Origin: Tetracladium setigerum
Lineage: Eukaryota; Ascomycota; Leotiomycetes; Helotiales
Assembly: GCA_031472005.1 (NCBI GenBank)
Contig: PZJY01000013.1
Location: 1,116,001-1,180,000, forward strand
Direction: 5' to 3'
Length of the DNA: 64,000 nucleotides
The notes below the pieces were generated by a model that had not been told where the DNA came from, searched no databases, and worked only from the letters and a program-made list of their open reading frames with translations. The position numbers and the translations under genes are program-made. Below, one piece after another: positions 1 through 11,209 of this stretch; positions within the stretch are counted from its first letter, which is position 1, and every line of letters starts with the position of its first letter.

Positions 1-84
1 GACTTACAGATTAAAACTCCAATACAAAATGTTTCCAATTTTTAGATACCCAACATTACGCTCTTCCCAACAAGATCAGGTCGC

Positions 85-1219
85 TCACAACACAGTCATT
101 AACTTGGCACCAACCAACTCCGCTTCCCCATTCAACGCCTCAATCTCTGCATCTACAAGAGGTATTCCATCACGGAGCCTCTCTTCCTCCTTCAATTGCT
201 CAATCTCACCAGGGAAGTATATTCGATCCACACCATGCATCTTTTCCGAGCCAACCACTCGCTGGTAGAGATAGTCCATCCTTTCTTTAAAGTCATCCAG
301 ACTCATGAACAAATCCGGCTTTATCGCAATGAGGAAGTGTCCAACATCTGCCGGCCTCGACGGATCATAAGGATTGGTCACATGTCCCGCAAAGGCAGAG
401 CCAGAAAGGACACCAGAAAAGACATCCATCATCACGGAAAGAGCAGATCCCTTAGGTCCTCCCATCGGCAACATCACGCCTTCCAATGCTTTCGCAGGAT
501 CATCTGTTGGTTTTCCCTCCCCGTCCAGAGCCCAATCCAGCGGAATCTTTTCGCCTCGTCGCTTAGCTTTGTAGATTTTACCTCTCGCTGCAATGGACGG
601 AGCCATGTCCAAGATGAACGGCGGTTCTTTTCCACCTGGTGCTCCACAAGCAATTGGTGAAACTCCCATGAGCTTCGATTTTCCTCCCCATACTGGAAGT
701 GCAGGCGAGGAATTGGTGAAGACCAGGCTCATCATGCCTGCGTCAAGAGCTTCTTGTACGACCCACGCGGACATGCCGAAGTGGTTTGAGTGCTTGATTG
801 ATACCATTCCGATTCCAAATTCTCTAGCCATCTCGATTGCGCATGCCATTCCTTGATGAGCAGCCAAGAATCCAAAGCCATTGTGTCCATCTACCTGGGA
901 AGATTATTAGTTCTTGAAAGAACGGAAGCGATTGGAGGGGCTTTTAGTTACTTACCTGAGCAACAACGGGGGTAATTTTTGTCAATGAAGGTGTGGCTTT
1001 TGGATCAAGTACACCTTGTCGGACTCGAGCCATATATGATGGGATTCGATTCATTCCATGAGTATCAACGCCGCGCAAATCGGCTTGGACGAGATGTTTG
1101 GCCACGATTGTGGCATTTTCTGATGATACCCCATTTCCAATCAAGACGCCCTCAACAAATGATCGGGCGTTTGATGCAGTGACATTGGTGTATTTGGTTT
1201 CAACCTGAGTATCGTCCAT
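85..1219 (-). CDS. Malate/L-lactate dehydrogenase family (Ldh_2) oxidoreductase
   Basis: Two exons on the minus strand, 1219-956 and 894-85, separated by a 61-bp intron (donor GTAAG at 955-951, acceptor CCCAG ending at 895). The join gives 357 residues, the usual length of the family. The N-terminal part carries GVDTHGMNRIPSYM, matching the family's DxHG substrate/cofactor motif. Exon 2 begins VDGHNGFGF and continues with HSNHFG and a Gly-rich stretch near the middle, also typical. Family members are NAD(P)-dependent 2-hydroxyacid dehydrogenases acting on malate, lactate, sulfolactate or ureidoglycolate; the substrate here cannot be read from sequence. No targeting peptide is obvious, so it is probably cytosolic. 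The next gene, an SDR, is on the same strand 530 bp upstream; a shared role is possible but not shown. Both splice sites and reading frame are clean. Confidence 0.9.
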
Positions 1220-1750
1220 TTTTGTGGTGAAGGCGGGGTGGAAGATTGAGTTTTGAGCAGGACGATGGAGGCACGTGACCTATTGCTCGAAACTGCGCTG
1301 AGAGATAAATTAGAACAATTGTTGTTGAAATGGCTGCTTTTAAGGATTTGAAATTTTCCGATCCTTCTCAATCATCAAATACCTAATTTTACTGAAATTT
1401 CTCTTCGGAAACTGCGGAGTTATGATCTTGACCCCGCATTGAGGATGGTTGTCTTGCGGAGATTCCGTCGAGCCCACCTTCAAATCAGCTGGTCTTCGGC
1501 AGTATCCGTTCTCAACTTGGGAACAAAAAAAACCCATTAGCTAATGTAACAAGGAATGTCTCGTGTCAACGGCCAAAATTGATTTGAATAATTGAGTTTG
1601 ACGATATTGCTTGTTAGGGAAGATCAGTTTAGATGGTAGAGAAATAGTAGACGGGCGCATTGATATGCATTCTACATAGTCTTACATTTGAACAAGCGAT
1701 TAGTGACATTCTTCCTTCTTTGCCGATCCCTCTTTCTAAGTACAATGTTT
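1220..1750. other. Intergenic region, promoter side of the Ldh_2 gene
   Basis: This 530-bp stretch separates the start of the Ldh_2 gene from the stop of the SDR gene. I see no convincing coding frame, RNA gene or repeat. It must hold the promoter of the leftward Ldh_2 gene and the 3' end of the leftward SDR transcript. Confidence 0.6.
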
Positions 1751-2557
1751 TCACGCTCTTCCCGTAGAAGAGGTAATCCCACCATCTACAACAATCTTCT
1801 GCCCCGTAATGTACTTTGCCTCGTCAGAGACAAGAAACAGAGCGGTATTCGCCACATCCCAAGCATCTCCCATTCTTCCAGTCGGCACCTGCGCATTTCT
1901 AATCTTCATATACTCCTCCGCCCCATCCTCCTTCGCAAACTTGCTGACCAAACCCTTGGTATAAGGCGTATCCATCAACCCAGGAACCACAGTATTCAAT
2001 CTCACTCCCTTAGGCGCATAAATGACAGCAGTGGCCTTCATGAACTGCATAATTGCTGCTTTAGTCGCTGAGTATCCAACTTGAGCCTTCCCAATATATC
2101 GCATTCCCGCAATACTCGCAACGCTAACCACGGCTCCAACACCCTGCTTTGCCATGATTGGAAGAACATGGTGACAAGTCAAGAAGACACTCCGAAGGTT
2201 GATTTCTACCTGCGAATCCCAAACCTCCTCCGACATCGTTGCTGGACATCCTGGTTCTGACCGTCCGACATTGTTGATTAAGATGTCTATCCTGCCGTAT
2301 TTTTCCATGCAGGCATCAACCAGTGCTTTGACGGATTCAGATGAAGTGACATTTGTCTCTAAGATGTCGCAAATGCCGCCTTCGGCTTCGATTGTTTGCT
2401 GGGTCGATATTGTCGATGCGAGTGTGCGATTGCCACCAAATATTTTAGCACCTTGTCGAGCGAAGAGGACGGCTATTGCTGCGCCTATTCCCCAGCCGCC
2501 AGGTTGGCTCTGGCCGAGACCTGTGATGAGGACGATTTTTCCTTTAAGGCTCAACAT
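1751..2557 (-). CDS. Short-chain dehydrogenase/reductase (classical SDR)
   Basis: A single-exon gene of 268 residues, the normal size for a classical SDR. The start is the ATG at 2557 (MLSLKGKIVLITGLG). The N-terminal dinucleotide-binding motif is present in a lengthened form, TGLGQSQPGGWGIG, a variant seen in one group of fungal SDRs. NNVG, a serine-rich VSVASIAG strand and the catalytic YSATK (Tyr/Lys) follow in the expected order. The C-terminal part has VPGLMDTPYTKGL and a final ITGQKIVVDGG, both standard for NAD(P)-dependent 3-ketoacyl/alcohol dehydrogenase-like SDRs. The substrate is unknown. It shares orientation with the Ldh_2 gene downstream. I see no frameshift or intron. Confidence 0.93.
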   Translation of the reverse strand: MLSLKGKIVLITGLGQSQPGGWGIGAAIAVLFARQGAKIFGGNRTLASTISTQQTIEAEGGICDILETNVTSSESVKALVDACMEKYGRIDILINNVGRSEPGCPATMSEEVWDSQVEINLRSVFLTCHHVLPIMAKQGVGAVVSVASIAGMRYIGKAQVGYSATKAAIMQFMKATAVIYAPKGVRLNTVVPGLMDTPYTKGLVSKFAKEDGAEEYMKIRNAQVPTGRMGDAWDVANTALFLVSDEAKYITGQKIVVDGGITSSTGRA

Positions 2558-3985
2558 CTTTTGGTTGGATTGAGTTTTGTGTAGCGAGGAATTTGGGGGT
2601 GAGGAGAGGACACCAAATCAAGACAAATTGATGGACATCCGAAATTTACAGTCGGGCTTTTCTTGACCTTATATACCTACCAAACATCAAATGCTTAGGG
2701 GTTACATCCTGAAGTTTTGCGTTAAACAGATCGAAGCTGTAAAGTAGGTGACGGAAAACCCGAGTATTGCAATTCGAGGTCCAAAGTTTGCGGAACCTCC
2801 GCTTTTCCCTTCCATCATCGCTACCCCATCGCCACCTCACCCCCATGACTGAAACTCAGTTTCCTTTTCATTGTACAGAGTCATCATAGCAGTTCGAGAA
2901 CAAATTGGCAGCAAAGAATATCTTGTTCATTTAAGAAAATATGACTGAAGCGCCACCGACGGCCAAGAAGTCACAGTCTATCCTTCCTACCCCCTTCTTC
3001 GAAAATTATCCTACTAAAGACAGCACAATTGCTGCCAGTCCCTTCCACTCAAAAATCTACGAGAGAAATGCTCCGTGAATCGTTTGCTTCTAACCTTCAA
3101 CTAACTACCTAAGGTAGGTATTGCCTAGTGACCAACAATGTTGCACAAGCGAGGCAAATGCTCGGCAGGTTACATTACAATTGGCTCTCTACATTATTAA
3201 TTAAGTGTACATGCACTAGACACCCGAAAAGAATGTATATCAAAATACATGAGGTATTTTGAAAGGGGTCTAGGGGGCAGTGAAAAAGTCTGTTTTTAGT
3301 ACACGATTAGAGTAGGGTCTGAGCAAAAGTTTGTGGCAATGCTCCTTGATGGTGCAAAGCTTGTTTGTTATTTGGTACCTGAAAATGCCGCTATTACCGG
3401 CTCCACGATGCTTGAAAAAATGCTTAAATTTGCTTGATATGCTTAGTTCTAGTAGTGCCTTCCCGCTTGGACTGGCTTGCAGATATGTGTAATTTAAAAT
3501 GTCCCCTGACTTGGATAGGCACATACTTACATCTGTGCCCTCCGAGAGGAGACATTTGGCAGAGAATGAGGCCGCGTGTTCTGAAATAGAATTCTCGGTG
3601 TTCTCTAGGTCATCTGAAAGATGGGACGAATACGACGAAGGAAGGAATACTGGTCGCTGCAGCAGCTACTTTGGGTGGGAGAACTACAAAAAGCCTTGGC
3701 GGAAACCTCCCTCTCTTTACCTCGTAACCCCACAACTTTTTGCTTCTCCATCCCTCTCTTCTTCTTCATCACCTCCTCTTCTTCTTTACTCCTGTCATTA
3801 TCTTCACGTCTCGAACGACAACATCTTTCCGATCGAGGCTCACATTCTCTTTGTCCATTCTTGTTTTATTCTACGCTCTCTTCACCTTCAAACCATCCGC
3901 ATTCTACCCTCGAGACGTGATTTCATAGCGACCTCATCCTCCTCATTCTCCTCATAATTCCTTCTAATTCTGTCATTAATCGAGT
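2558..3985. other. Intergenic region with pyrimidine-rich leader before the glyoxal oxidase gene
   Basis: About 1.4 kb without a believable gene; short frames on either strand lack domain-like sequence. Positions about 3700-3960 are markedly CT-rich on the plus strand, typical of filamentous-fungal core promoters just upstream of transcription start. This fits the promoter and 5' leader of the rightward glyoxal oxidase gene. The left part should hold the promoter of the leftward SDR gene. Confidence 0.5.
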
Positions 3986-4207
3986 GTAAGTCAGCCTTTG
4001 TGTACCAAACAATCAACTTCGATCTCGCCCGGTGCGCGACATTGCAGATCCGTGCCACGGGAGCGTGCATCGAAGTTGACAACACCTCCTGTTCTGTTTT
4101 TGCAAACGAGCCTTGAATCATCTATTCTTCCTCTTAAAATCCTAATCTCTCAGCTCAGTCTGCTTATCTTTCTCCTTTCTCGTAGTCAACACCTTCTACT
4201 ATATTAG
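3986..4207 (+). other. Probable 5'-UTR intron of the glyoxal oxidase gene
   Basis: A strong donor GTAAGT begins at 3986 and an acceptor ATATTAG ends at 4207, five bases before the ATG at 4213. Spliced leaders of this kind are common in filamentous ascomycetes. The call rests only on splice-site consensus. Confidence 0.35.
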
Positions 4208-4212
4208 ATGCA

Positions 4213-6920
4213 ATGAAGTGTGTCTTCTCATTTCTCTTCCTCGGCCTTGCAGCCACATCATCCGCCAACATCATCTTCAACCATGTACCTCTAAAGTGCA
4301 GCGAGAACAGCACTCAAATCTATCACGGCTGTCTTCGTGGTCAAGAATGCACAGCTGATGGAGCGTGGGTCTAATCTCTCACACAGTATCCTCTCACTTC
4401 TGACAGTTCTACAGATGTGTTCCTGTCGACAGCGTCACAATCCCCTTGACCAGCACTCCTCGATTGCTCAAATTTCGGAGGCAAGCTGTTTATAGCACTG
4501 ATGGGTCATGTGGTCCAAAGAATGGCAATACAATTTGCGACCCAAACAGCCAAACTACAAGGGCGGCTGCTGCTCGGTATGCCGCAATCTTTGAGAATTA
4601 GACTTCTGCTAACAAGTATGAGCAATATGGCTGGTGTGGTGCATCTGTTGAGTAGGTCTATGACTCTTACATCGTATTCTATTTTGGCTAACGAAGAAGT
4701 CACTGTGGTACGGGTTGCATTTCAGGTTGTACGGCGACACCATCATCAACTCCTGGTGCTGTCAACCCTCGAGCTGATGGCCTCTGTGGCAAAGTATGCA
4801 CCCCACCGCCTTTCAAGTTCCTGCTGACTGGTCTCAGCAAAATGGAAATGCACCTTGTGATCCAAAAGGTCCATATGGTGGTTGTTGTTCTCAGTATGGG
4901 TATGCCACTTTTCCCTTCCACGTACACACGTTCTCCTTGGGATCCAATTGAGCTGATCTGTACTAGGTACTGTGGATCGACTCCTGGCCACTGCTTGGTC
5001 TCCAATGGCTGTCAAAACGGTTGTGATGGAACCCCGGGATCATTAACACCTACCTCGACTGCCGAACCCATCATCCAAGGCGCATCAACTTCTATGGCAC
5101 CCTGGGCCCAAGCTACCGCTGCCACTACAGTTGATGGTTCTTGCGGTGGAGGCAATGGTGATACAATTTGTGGTGACTGGCCCAATGGCTCATGCTGTTC
5201 TATGTATGGATTCTGGTAAGTCAACTCGTCCTTCTTAATGTAATAACTACTGATATCCATCAGTGGAAAAACCGCAGGACATTGCGGTGCCGGATGTCAA
5301 TCTGGGCCTTGCCTGGGCCCTCCTGTCGTACCAGCTCCAGGACCTAGTCCAGCACCTGCAAATCCACAACCGGGACAATTCATCGTTGTTGGAGACTCCG
5401 GTGTTGCTGCCATGCATGCCGCTCTGATGCCCAATGGACGTGTGATGTTCCTCGACAAACTCGAGAACTTTTCGAAATTGAAGCTACCAAACGGTCACTA
5501 TGCAATGTCCGCCGAATATGATCCGAAAACCAACCAGGTTGTTCCTCTGGCATACAAGACAAACGCATTTTGTGCTGGAGGTACATTCTTGGCGGATGGT
5601 CGCGTGGTTTCTCTTGGTGGAAATGGACCTTTGGTGGACGTTGACCCGACTATCACTGATGGATTCAATGCTATTAGGTGGCTCACCAGATCATCGACTG
5701 ATGCCGGTCTCAATGGACAGGAATGGCTTGAGACGAACCAAAAGCTTGCAAGCAATCGCTGGTATGCTTCGGCTCAAACCATGCCCGATGGAACTGTTTT
5801 CGTGGCTTCCGGAAGTCTCAACGGTCTTGACCCTACTGTTCGTGCCAATAACAATCCCACATACGAGATTTTAAACAGAGATGGCACGAGCAGAGGGCAA
5901 AACTTCCCACTGGGCATCTTGGAAAAGAACCAGCCATACTATATGTATCCATTCATCCACCTGCTCAGAGACGGCACCGTCTTCATCTTCACATCCAAGT
6001 CATCGGAGATCTTCAACGTTGGAGCCGGTGCTGTTGTCAAAGAACTTCCTGATCTTGTTGGAGACTACCGCACGTATCCTAACACGGGTGGCAGCGTCAT
6101 GCTTCCACTATCCGCCAAAGAAAACTACGAACCTGATATTGTAATCTGTGGAGGTGGTGCCTATCAAGATATCACAAGTCCAACGGATGCAAGCTGCGGT
6201 CGGATCAAGCCACTAGGTCAAAATCCAGTGTGGGAAATGGATTCCATGCCAGAAGGTCGTGGGATGGTTGAGGGTACCTTACTTCCAGATGGCACCGTAC
6301 TTTGGCTCAATGGAGGAAACCGTGGAGCGCAGGGCTTTGAGTTGATGGGCAGTCCTACATTGGAAGCTCTTCTCTACAACCCCGACAAACCCAAAGGCCA
6401 GCGATGGACTACTCTCGCTACCTCCAATATTCCTAGATTGTATCACTCCGTTGCTGTGCTTTTGCCTGATGGTACAGTCATGGTCACTGGCTCCAACCCG
6501 GTCGAGATGCCAAAGCTTACACCGGATGCGAAAGATCCATATGTAACGGACTATCGTGTGGAGATATTCCTCCCTCCTTACCGACAAGGTGGCAACATGA
6601 AGTACAAACCGAACCAACTTCAGATTCTCAATAAGACCATTCAACCTGGCGGGGGTTCGTTTCTAATAAGTTTCTTCGCTGGACCGCAAGCCAAAGGCTG
6701 CAAGATCGTCCTTCACCATGGCGGCTTCGTCACCCACTCGATTCACATGGGACAACGCATGATTGAATTGGAATTCCAAGGTTGGGTTCCTGGCGCGCCT
6801 ATCCAGCACTTGCGAGTCTTCAATCCGCCCAACAATAACGTCGCTCCTCCTGGACCTTATTTGTTGTTCGTGGTGGTCGATTTCATTCCAAGTGATGGTC
6901 AGTTTGTGACCGTTACCTGA
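4213..6920 (+). CDS. Secreted glyoxal oxidase with three N-terminal chitin-binding (CBM18) modules
   Basis: Seven exons: 4213-4364, 4415-4576, 4623-4651, 4700-4793, 4838-4899, 4967-5215, 5264-6920; about 801 residues. The ATG at 4213 opens a signal peptide (MKCVFSFLFLGLAATSSA). Three CBM18 (hevein-like) modules follow, starting DGSCG, DGLCG and DGSCG, each with the CCSxYG core. A Pro-rich linker leads to the galactose oxidase-like propeller. Copper-radical residues of the glyoxal oxidase family are all visible: Cys in NAFCAGG (about 353), Tyr in NRWYASAQ (about 417), Tyr-His in RLYHSV (about 643-644) and His in VTHSIH (about 741). It should oxidise aldehydes and make H2O2 at chitin-containing walls. 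One base is missing in an A run at 4552-4554 inside module 1; adding it restores the module and makes the length divisible by three. The first donor, GTGGGT, is weak. Confidence 0.88.
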
Positions 6921-7740
6921 AGGGGTTGGATGCTGAATGGACGATGGTGGTGTATCCTTTTTTGGGAGCGGCGACTCTGGAGAACAAAAGCATGGTGCTT
7001 GTAATGAAGTGGCTTTAATGGCTGAGACGCTCGACGGGGAGAGAATAGATGATACTGCCCATTCTTAGATATAAGATAGTGACGAAGACATTGATTTTGC
7101 AACTTTCTTCCTCCATGGTTGAAACGAGAGAACGAGAGAACAAGAGAACCGTCGCGGCGCCGTGCTTCCGAATTGGTGTGCCAAGTTCAGGGCTGAAGGC
7201 GCTGAGAGCTTCCCTGTCATGCTGCCTTTTTCGTACCCCGCTTGCTTTTGGGGCCATCCATCTTGCTTGTGATGAGGATATGGAGAATAGATTATATCCG
7301 AAGCTTGATATTGATTCATAGAAGTTCACCTACTCGTTAATATACTGTACCGCTAGGGATGAAACAGAGAAGGCTTGGTGACTCAAAGAATCATTGAAAC
7401 TCATTCTCAAACCTGAATAACCAAGTGACTTTCCATTCATTTATGCCATTCATCGCCAAGTTTCATTCACGCCGTACAAATTGTCGTGTTACAGGTTGTG
7501 GTGCATCCAGCAGACAGGGATCTTTGCGAAGCTGCCCAATGTTCGGGTGCTGCCCCTCCCTCTAACGCACCATCCCCTCAGCCGCTCCTATTTCTCGCAA
7601 TTCATAGTGTGACCTCCTCCGTCTTCCTCTCTCTCAATTGTTGTCCCATGTTCAGGACCTTCGAGAGAGAGCTTGAACTCAGCTAACTCAACCACCAACA
7701 CCACAACTGCCACCAACACACCAACCCACTGTATACAATC
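6921..7740. other. Intergenic region, glyoxal oxidase 3' end to annexin promoter
   Basis: 820 bp with only short, domain-free frames on both strands. The last 80 bp before 7741 are CA-rich (ACCACCAACACCAC...), a usual fungal 5' leader. No RNA gene or repeat was seen. Confidence 0.5.
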
Positions 7741-10575
7741 ATGTCTCTCGATCCTCGTTCCTCCCACCGACGAGGTCGCTCCAAGTCCCCTGGCCGAAGA
7801 CGTGACGACGACGAGCGCTCCCATTCCAAAGTCCGCGCTCCCTCTCCTCCTGCCCAAACCTCAAAGTACACCTACTCCGACGATCCTCCCCTCGCGGAAA
7901 TGCCTATGACTATGAAGACAGAGATAGAAGGGACAGACCTGGAAGAGACGTTGTAGACGCTGAACCCCGCGGTGGCTACTACGACCCTCGCGGTTCCGAC
8001 CCAAGATTTGGTCAACCAGACCCTTACGCCTACGGCCAGAGCGGGCAACCCTCATACGAGTATGGCGCTCCGACTTCTGGATATCCGCCGACTTCTAGAC
8101 CAGAATATGGTGCCCCTGCTCCGGCACCAAAGCAGGAGTATTCCATGCCTGGTGCTTTTGAAGCCGAGGAGCCTACACCACCCCCACAGCCACCACGATA
8201 TGGTACTACAACGACGACATCTAGTTCGAGGGGAAAGAGAAGGAAAAGAAGGAAAAGGATTACTACAAGGATTTGGCATATGGAGAGAAACCGTATGAGA
8301 AGCCTAGTGACAAAAAGTATGGAGAGAAGGTGTATGCAAAGCCAGAGAGGGATCAGTATGGCAGAGCTACTTCCCCCTTCCGTCGTCAAGGAAGGAGAAA
8401 AGCCGGTATGATGATAGTGATGACGAACCACCAAGGAAGGGCAAATCTAGATATGAAGACGACGAACCATCAAGGAAGAGCAAGTCTCGTTACGAGGATG
8501 TTTCGCCGCCAAGAAAGAGCCGTTACGAGGATGATGACCCACGAAGGAGCAGGTCCAAATATGAGGATGTCTCTCCACCAAGGTCCAGCCAGTACGAAAA
8601 ATACGGCAGGCCGGTCGATGCGAATGAATACGAGGCGAGGAAATATGAGGATGATAAATATAGACAGGGAAAGTACGACCAAGATGATAAATATAGACCG
8701 GGCAAGTACGACAAAGACGATAAATATGAAAAAGAGGACAAGTACGGAAAACCAGTGGACAAATATGCAAGCGATGGAAGAAACAGAGGAGCAAGCTTCA
8801 ACATCGCAGCAGGACAGCACAGCTTCTCGGGAGGTGTCAATCTTTCCTCTCGAGCACCCGAGCCGCCTCAATCACAATATGTGAAGCCTCCAAGCCCATC
8901 CGAATTTGCTCCTCCGGGAGCTTTGGGAAAGCCGGTTGGTTACGCAGAGCCAAAACAGTGGGAGTATGCACAGACAGACAGAACAGATCCAAATTACAAG
9001 CCACCAGCGCCCCGACAAATCCATACAATGCCCGTCCCGCAAGTCCACCATATGGCAACCAATATGGCGCCGATCCCAGATCTCGCCCAGGAGGCAATCC
9101 CGGCTACCAACCGGAATCCGCAAGATCTTCATCATCAAAGATTGTGACAGTCGAACCTGGATCGAGACAAAAACGAGATGCGTCTCCTGGACCAGGAGCT
9201 TATCGTAGAGAACCGTCGCCTCCTCAAGGATTGAACAGAGGAATGCATTCGCTTAGTGTCTCTACTGGCCATCATGGTAGTGCATCTTTAAGTCTGGCTA
9301 CAGCGCCTGGATCTCCACTTCTAGAGTCTTATTCGGGAACATATCAGAATGCCTCGCCCATGCCCTCTCCACTCATGATTGCACAAACGGCCCACTCGGA
9401 CGCTTTGGTACTATCAGCTCTTGAGCCTGACTCTTCCTCCGATGAAGACGATCGACGAGGAAAGAAGAGGCGAAATGCTCGATTCCATGATCCCCAAGAG
9501 GAAGCTGCTACCTTGGCACAAGCTCTCAAAGGAGACAAACGAGGCCCGGATATTGAACCTCTGATTGAGATCCTACCAGGATTGACCCACGAACAAATTC
9601 TTGATTTGAGAGTGGAATATAAGAAGATTGTCAAGACTGGACCAGAGAGAAAGGGTGTGAATATTGCCAAACACATCAAATCTCGTATGAAGGAGGAAGA
9701 TCCATCCCTTATGAAAGCCTGCTACGCTTGCGCGCTTGGAAGGTGGGAGAGTGAGGCCTACTGGGCGAACTTTTGGTATCAAGGGGAGAAATCTCGCCGA
9801 GAACTTCTCATTGAGTCGCTCATGGGTCGCACCAACCGCGAGATTCAAGAAATCAAAGATGGGTTTGCGGACAAGAAGTACGGCGATAGTCTTGTTAAGT
9901 GCATGAAGACCGAATTACGAGAGGATAAGTTCAAGAAAGCGTCTTGCTGGTGCTTGATGAGAAGAAGATGGAAGAGAGACCTGGATATGCACTTGACAGG
10001 GACTTGATCAACGATGATGTGAGGGATCTGTATCGAGCTGTGAAGAGTGAGAGGGGTGGGGAGACGGCTATGATTAACATTGTTGTGGTGAGAAGTGACG
10101 GTCATATGAGAGAGGTTCTGCGTGTCTATGAAGCTACCTACAGAGCAAACTTCGCACGAGAGATGTTGAAAAAGAGTGGAAATCTTGTGGTACGTTTATG
10201 CCTCCTTCCCATTTTCCTCATATGCAAAAACTTACAGTAAATCAGGGTGAACTCCTTGCACATATCCTCAATGGCGTTATCAACAAGCCCGTCCGCGATG
10301 CACTTCTCGTCCATCACGCCCTGTCCCTTTCAAGATCCGACTCTATTCGCACGGAACTTCTGATCTCCAGGCTAGTGAGGTATCATTGGGATCGTCCACA
10401 CATGGAGGCTGTGAAGAGAGAGTACAGAACGAGATATGGAATTGACATGCAAAGGGCTGTTGCGGAGGGGACTAAGGGAAAGGAGTGGGGTCACTTTTGT
10501 GAGATGTTGTGTGTGAGACGCATGGGTGATGAGGTGAGGAGGTTGGATGAATATCAGAGGTCTGATAGGCGATAG
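7741..10575 (+). CDS. Long fungal annexin (C4-like) with disordered N-terminal region
   Basis: Start ATG at 7741; one intron at 10190-10245 (GTACGT...ATCAG). Continuous translation needs one base added at five places: 7898-7900 (A), 8230-8233 (G), 8373-8377 (C), 9010-9013 (C) and about 9941 (G). With these, both exons keep phase and give 927 residues. The first two thirds are low-complexity: SR/RR-rich start, a YGxP-rich part, then KYEDD/KYDxDDKY-type repeats. The C-terminal third is annexin-like: LIEILPGLTHEQI, LRVEYKKIV, NIAKHIKSRM, LLIESLMGRTNREI, RAVKSERGGE and INKPVRDALLVHHAL are annexin-repeat helices. Fungal annexins with long disordered N-termini are known (for example ANXC4 of Aspergillus). 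A role in Ca2+/membrane binding is inferred; canonical type II Ca2+ sites (GxGT) are not clear. Automated prediction would fragment this gene. Confidence 0.82.
8640..8770 (+). repeat. Imperfect KY(x)DD coding repeat inside the annexin gene
   Basis: In the reconstructed frame this stretch codes for repeated Lys-Tyr plus acidic units (KYEDDKYRQGKYDQDDKYR and similar), built on repeats of AAATAT/AAGTAC. It is a degenerate in-gene repeat of about 24-30 bp units. Confidence 0.7.
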
Positions 10576-11209
10576 GCTGGTGACTATTGGGAATGGTTTC
10601 TTTTGCATAAAGTGAGTTTGGGAGGAGATGGGTTACGGATGAGGGTATGGGTTTTGAGATGTGGGATGAAATAACGATGGGTTTTGGGTTGATATTGGAT
10701 ATCGATTGGGCCATAAAATTGGTGACATGGAGAGATATCTTAGAATGAAGATTTAAAATATATCTCCTAGTTGTTCATATTGAGGGGAGAAAGTTGGGGA
10801 ATTTGATTCTGTGATGTTTCCTGCTGTCCCCAGTTTATTGAGCCTCTGTATTCTGGGTATTTGTATTTGTATCAAACTGATGCCCTGAAGTTCTCTAACC
10901 GTCGTACTTTTAATACTTCTTCTGCATTCGTTTCAAAATGTATTGCCATTAACTCGCAACATCTAAGGCAAAGTAAACAAATGACATCAATAAGCGAAAG
11001 AACAGCGGAGTTCCCGCCTAGCAAATTGTACCTCCCAAGATCTTGGCCTATATCCAATCTTAGTAAGCTAAGCCGGGTGTTTTGAACATTTCCAATCTGA
11101 CACGGTTGGGATTTTGACGTCGTCCCATCGCCTTTCATCAAACAATGTGTTCGTTCTCAAAGTATCAGTAGCTCCTCAAACTTGAAGCAATTGCCATATT
11201 CTCGATGAA
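10576..11209. other. Intergenic region between annexin and SET genes
   Basis: 634 bp. No domain-bearing frame, RNA gene or clear repeat was seen. It should hold the annexin 3' UTR and the promoter of the SET-domain gene. Confidence 0.5.

Noticed and set aside
4365..4700. First CBM18 module as a decayed pseudo-domain
   Set aside because: One added A restores all conserved Cys and the CCSQYGWCG core, so an error is more likely than decay.
8196..8226. A 22-bp intron (GTACTA...CTAG) in the annexin gene
   Set aside because: Too short for a fungal intron; a lost G at 8230-8233 explains the frame better.
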